DNA of 24,722 bases from CBDTTM01 sp965363355 (GTDB lineage Bacteria > Bacillota > Negativicutes > Selenomonadales > Selenomonadaceae): assembly GCA_965363355.1 (NCBI GenBank), contig CBDTTM010000016.1, forward strand, positions 1-24,722, read 5' to 3'. The notes beneath the pieces were generated by a model. It was not told the origin of the DNA. It was given only the letters and a program-made list of their open reading frames with translations, and did not search any database. The translations under genes were made by a program, and so were the position numbers. Below are positions 22,463 to 24,722 of this stretch, piece by piece (the first letter of the stretch is position 1; every line of letters begins with the position of its first letter).

Positions 22463-23647
22463 TTACGCTTTTCCTAAGCCAATTTCTTCATCCGTCAAAT
22501 AACAAGACGGATCGGATTCCCAAAAATCTCCGGTTTTCGCTTCTGCCCGCGTACGGAAGTTCCCGTTGCAGTTATTTAAGTACTTACACTGACTACACCG
22601 GCCTTTAAGAAGCGGCTTACGGTCTTTGAGACCTGCCATGAGCTCATTGGAGCGGTCTGTCCAGATATCGCCGAATTTGCGCTCACGGACGTTGCCAAAA
22701 GTATGGTGCTGGGTAAATTGATCCGGATGCACATAGCCAAGTGGATCGACTTCACCAAAAGCCATGCCCGAGCGATTGCCGCCATTCATCGATATGTATT
22801 TTTTGATCTGCTCAGCCAATGCGTCATCACCTTCTGCCAGTGCCTTCAGGTACATGTAAACGCCATCACAGTGGTTATCGACCGTAAGGATTTCTTTTTC
22901 AAGACCGCGTTCTTCAAAATCTTTTGTCCGGCGAATGATGATATCCATCGCTTTTCTCGATTCTTCTGCCGTAACATCTTGATCCATCATCGCATTGCCG
23001 CGACCAGAATACACCAGATGATAGAAACATACGCGGTTGATATTCTCACGTTCAATGAAATCAAAAATATTTTCTAATTCTTGTATATTGTGATGATTGA
23101 TCGTAAAACGAAGGCCCACTCGCTGGTCGACCGCCACACAATTTTTGATGCCCTGCATCGCAGCTTCAAATGCGCCTTCTTTACCGCGGAACTTATCGTT
23201 GACATCCTGCAAGCCATCAAGAGAAATCCCTACATAGCCAACGCCGATATCTTTAAGTTTTTGCGCAACTTCAAGCGTAATGAGCGTACCATTCGTCGAT
23301 AATGTCGGGCGGACACCTTTGCTGGCAGCATACGTCGCCAATTCAAAAAAATCTGGACGAATCAATGGCTCTCCACCAGAAAAGAGCAATGCCGGTACAT
23401 TGAATTCCGCTAAATCGTCAATAAAACGTTTTGCTTCTTCCGTACTTAGTTCGTCTGCATACTTCTTTGCATCTGAACTCATATAGCAGTGGCGGCATTT
23501 CAAGTTGCAAGTCCGTGTCGAATTCCAGACTACAACCGGGCCTGCCCCCTCGCGAACACCATCTTGAGCCAAGTTCGCACCTTTCGTATACCGAAGTGAA
23601 TCTCCATAATACTCCGTAGCAAATAACAGTTTCGTAACACTTATCAT
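22463..23647 (-). CDS. nirJ1: Radical SAM/SPASM protein of the NirJ1/AhbC type (heme synthesis)
   Basis: A 394-residue radical SAM enzyme from the ATG at 23647 (MISVTKLLFATEYY, the usual family start). The motif CX3CX2C is C47, C51 and C54 in TCNLKCRHCY, with GGEP at about 91-94, and a SPASM-type end (CSQCKYLNNCNGN, then PSCYL). It matches the NirJ1 group, related to AhbC, which removes two acetate side chains of 12,18-didecarboxysiroheme in the alternative heme route; heme d1 or another modified tetrapyrrole is also possible. An upstream GTG at 23659 is an alternative start; neither has ideal spacing to the AGGTG sequence at 23661-23665. It precedes nirJ2 by 13 bases. Other genes of the pathway (ahbA, ahbB, siroheme synthesis) are not in the window. 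Confidence 0.85.
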   Translation of the reverse strand: MISVTKLLFATEYYGDSLRYTKGANLAQDGVREGAGPVVVWNSTRTCNLKCRHCYMSSDAKKYADELSTEEAKRFIDDLAEFNVPALLFSGGEPLIRPDFFELATYAASKGVRPTLSTNGTLITLEVAQKLKDIGVGYVGISLDGLQDVNDKFRGKEGAFEAAMQGIKNCVAVDQRVGLRFTINHHNIQELENIFDFIERENINRVCFYHLVYSGRGNAMMDQDVTAEESRKAMDIIIRRTKDFEERGLEKEILTVDNHCDGVYMYLKALAEGDDALAEQIKKYISMNGGNRSGMAFGEVDPLGYVHPDQFTQHHTFGNVRERKFGDIWTDRSNELMAGLKDRKPLLKGRCSQCKYLNNCNGNFRTRAEAKTGDFWESDPSCYLTDEEIGLGKA

Positions 23648-23740
23648 TCTCTCATTCACACACCTATCCGATTTTTATACACCAAAATTATCAAATCAAC
23701 TTACATAGATAAAAACACCTTATCTAAAATCACAAAAATA

Positions 23741-23773
23741 AAATTGATTTCTCTGCAATAGAAGAATCAATTT
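23741..23773. promoter_or_regulatory. Inverted repeat upstream of nirJ1, possible operator
   Basis: AAATTGATT (23741-23749) and AATCAATTT (23765-23773) are exact complements with a 15-base spacer, about 100 bases upstream of nirJ1, in the region shared with the end of the TetR gene. It could be a regulator site or a hairpin in the leader. Confidence 0.4.
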
Positions 23774-23852
23774 CAAATCTGAATCACATTCATTATTTTT
23801 ATAATAGCAGTATTTACGAATTTGGTCAATCCATCTTTTTGGAAAAAAGCTA

Positions 23853-23897
23853 CAAAAAAAGGATGCGCACTTTGTAGGAAACAAATGCCACATCCTT
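23853..23897 (-). terminator. Intrinsic terminator after the TetR gene
   Basis: On the minus strand AAGGATG-TGGCA pairs with TGCG-CATCCTT and is followed by TTTTTG, 16 bases behind the stop codon. Confidence 0.85.
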
Positions 23898-23912
23898 CGT
23901 TTTCATGCATTA

Positions 23913-24524
23913 TCAATCCACTACTTCATGCTTTTTGAGCCCAGCTAAGATCAGTTCCAATTTATAGCCCACATTTTCGGTAAACGTCATTGGCAGACTG
24001 CTAAACGACGACGCCTGATAGACCGAATGGAACATCTCGGTGATGATCTCCGCCGGAATATCACTGCGAAATTCACCGCTGCTTTGGCCGGCTTTGATTA
24101 TTCGGTCAAAAATCAACTTAAACGGTGCCTCACCGCTTGGGTGCATAGCTGCCTTAGGCAGAGCACTGCGGTCCGCAGCTCGCAAAAAGAGCGGCAGAAC
24201 AAAGCGGTTCTTATCTAAAAGCATCGCCGTAAGGCGCACGGTTTCAGCTAAGATGACAGCTGCCGTCTTTTCTTCTTGCTGCAATGACGATTCAAAAGAT
24301 GTGCGGATTTCTTCGACGATCTCATTGAGCAGACTTTTTAGTATTTCATCTTTTGATTCGAAGTAATTATAAAAAGTCCCAATACCAAGATCGGCCTCGT
24401 TCATTATGTCAGCAACTGAAGTCTCTTGAAATCCCTTGCAACTGAAAAGTTTTACAGCTGCTTCGACAATCGCTTTCTTTGAATGTATTTTTTTTCGTTC
24501 GCGACGAGTTATCGTTTCTTCCAT
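23913..24524 (-). CDS. TetR/AcrR-family transcriptional regulator
   Basis: A 203-residue protein. The N-terminal helix-turn-helix lies in residues about 12-58: SKKAIVEAAVKLFSCKGFQ, then TSVADIMNEADLGIGTFYNYF, the classical TetR signature with the recognition helix GIGTFYNYF and the following KDEIL. The helical C-terminal part binds an unknown ligand. Such repressors usually control a nearby transporter or enzyme and themselves. The ATG at 24524 has a GGAGG ribosome binding site eight bases upstream; the frame extends eight codons further up over that site. Its own terminator separates it from nirJ1, so a direct link to heme genes is only possible, not shown. Confidence 0.92.
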   Translation of the reverse strand: MEETITRRERKKIHSKKAIVEAAVKLFSCKGFQETSVADIMNEADLGIGTFYNYFESKDEILKSLLNEIVEEIRTSFESSLQQEEKTAAVILAETVRLTAMLLDKNRFVLPLFLRAADRSALPKAAMHPSGEAPFKLIFDRIIKAGQSSGEFRSDIPAEIITEMFHSVYQASSFSSLPMTFTENVGYKLELILAGLKKHEVVD

Positions 24525-24581
24525 TTTAATATCCTCCAAAACAGACAAACTGAATTGCTTTAAAATTTTTATTCTATAACT

Positions 24582-24609
24582 ATTATAAATGGATGGAAGC
24601 CATAATCAA
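24582..24609 (-). promoter_or_regulatory. Promoter of the TetR gene
   Basis: On the minus strand TTGATT (24604-24609), a 16-base spacer and TATAAT (24582-24587). The following TATAATAGTTATAG sequence has partial dyad symmetry and could be an autoregulatory site. Confidence 0.7.
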
Positions 24610-24621
24610 AGCAAAAGTTCG

Positions 24622-24659
24622 ATAAAAAACAAAAAGCACTGGAACAAAGTCCAGTGCTT
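24622..24659 (-). terminator. Intrinsic terminator after tRNA-Arg(ACG)
   Basis: AAGCACTGGA and TCCAGTGCTT form a 10-bp stem on the minus strand, followed by TTTTGTTTTTT, just downstream of the tRNA 3' end. Confidence 0.9.
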
Positions 24660-24669
24660 AGCTTTCATA

Positions 24670-24722
24670 TGGTGACCCTGGCAGGACTTGAACCTGCGAC
24701 CCCTTGATTCGTAGTCAAGTAC
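24670..24722 (-). tRNA. tRNA-Arg (anticodon ACG), 3' part, cut by window edge
   Basis: On the minus strand the visible part shows the anticodon arm CTTGA-CTACGAA-TCAAG with anticodon ACG, the T-arm GCAGG-TTCAAGT-CCTGC, the 3' acceptor strand CAGGGTC, discriminator A and an encoded CCA (24670-24672). The 5' acceptor and D-arm lie beyond the edge. Confidence 0.93.

Noticed and set aside
1..24722. CRISPR array, retron or prophage structural genes
   Set aside because: No regularly spaced repeats, reverse transcriptase or phage structural genes were seen.

Overview
The window looks like the chromosome of a strict anaerobe, probably a Firmicute of the Negativicutes (Selenomonadales/Veillonellales). 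It carries [FeFe]-hydrogenase maturation genes with a TM1266-type regulator, a two-cluster DUF362 ferredoxin-like protein and two adjacent NirJ-type radical SAM enzymes of a siroheme-dependent heme route. Shine-Dalgarno sites are strong, promoters are sigma-A-like, and coding sequence is AT-rich on the left and more balanced on the right. The taxonomic call is inference from gene content only.

The left part (1 to about 12.9 kb) is an accessory region. It holds the N-terminal part of an RecF/SMC-like AAA ATPase cut by the window edge, a membrane-anchored protein of unknown function, and a Nudix hydrolase convergent with a 994-residue PLD-nuclease/SF2-helicase/DUF3427 protein that resembles defence proteins. 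Next come a decayed IS30-family transposase, a small decayed reading frame, a metallophosphoesterase, a Fic protein whose catalytic histidine is replaced by glutamine, and an HTH-methyltransferase fusion. It ends with a small integrated element of about 3.2 kb at tRNA-Arg(CCT). That element carries one intact cargo gene (AlbA_2/HATPase-type ATP-binding protein) and a tyrosine integrase broken by a frameshift and an amber codon. A degenerate copy of the integrase terminator plus the 3' half of the tRNA marks its far end and suggests successive insertions at the same tRNA.

The right part (12.9 to 24.7 kb) looks like core genome. After tRNA-Arg(CCT), which has a consensus promoter, come a secreted protein and the minus-strand operon TM1266-type regulator, hydG, hydF. 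This operon has a strong promoter and a leader of about 300 nt containing repeats and an intrinsic terminator, so it looks attenuated or riboswitch-controlled. hydE is not here. On the plus strand follow an unknown 193-residue protein and a DUF362 ferredoxin-like protein. On the minus strand follow a PHP-family histidinol-phosphatase-like enzyme, a Cof-type HAD phosphatase, the nirJ1-nirJ2 pair, a TetR-family regulator and the 3' part of tRNA-Arg(ACG) at the right edge.

The best candidates for undescribed biology are the structured leader of the hydrogenase-maturation operon, the nested tRNA-Arg integration site with its AlbA_2 cargo, the Fic protein lacking its histidine, and the Nudix/PLD-helicase pair. 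None of these can be proven from sequence alone.
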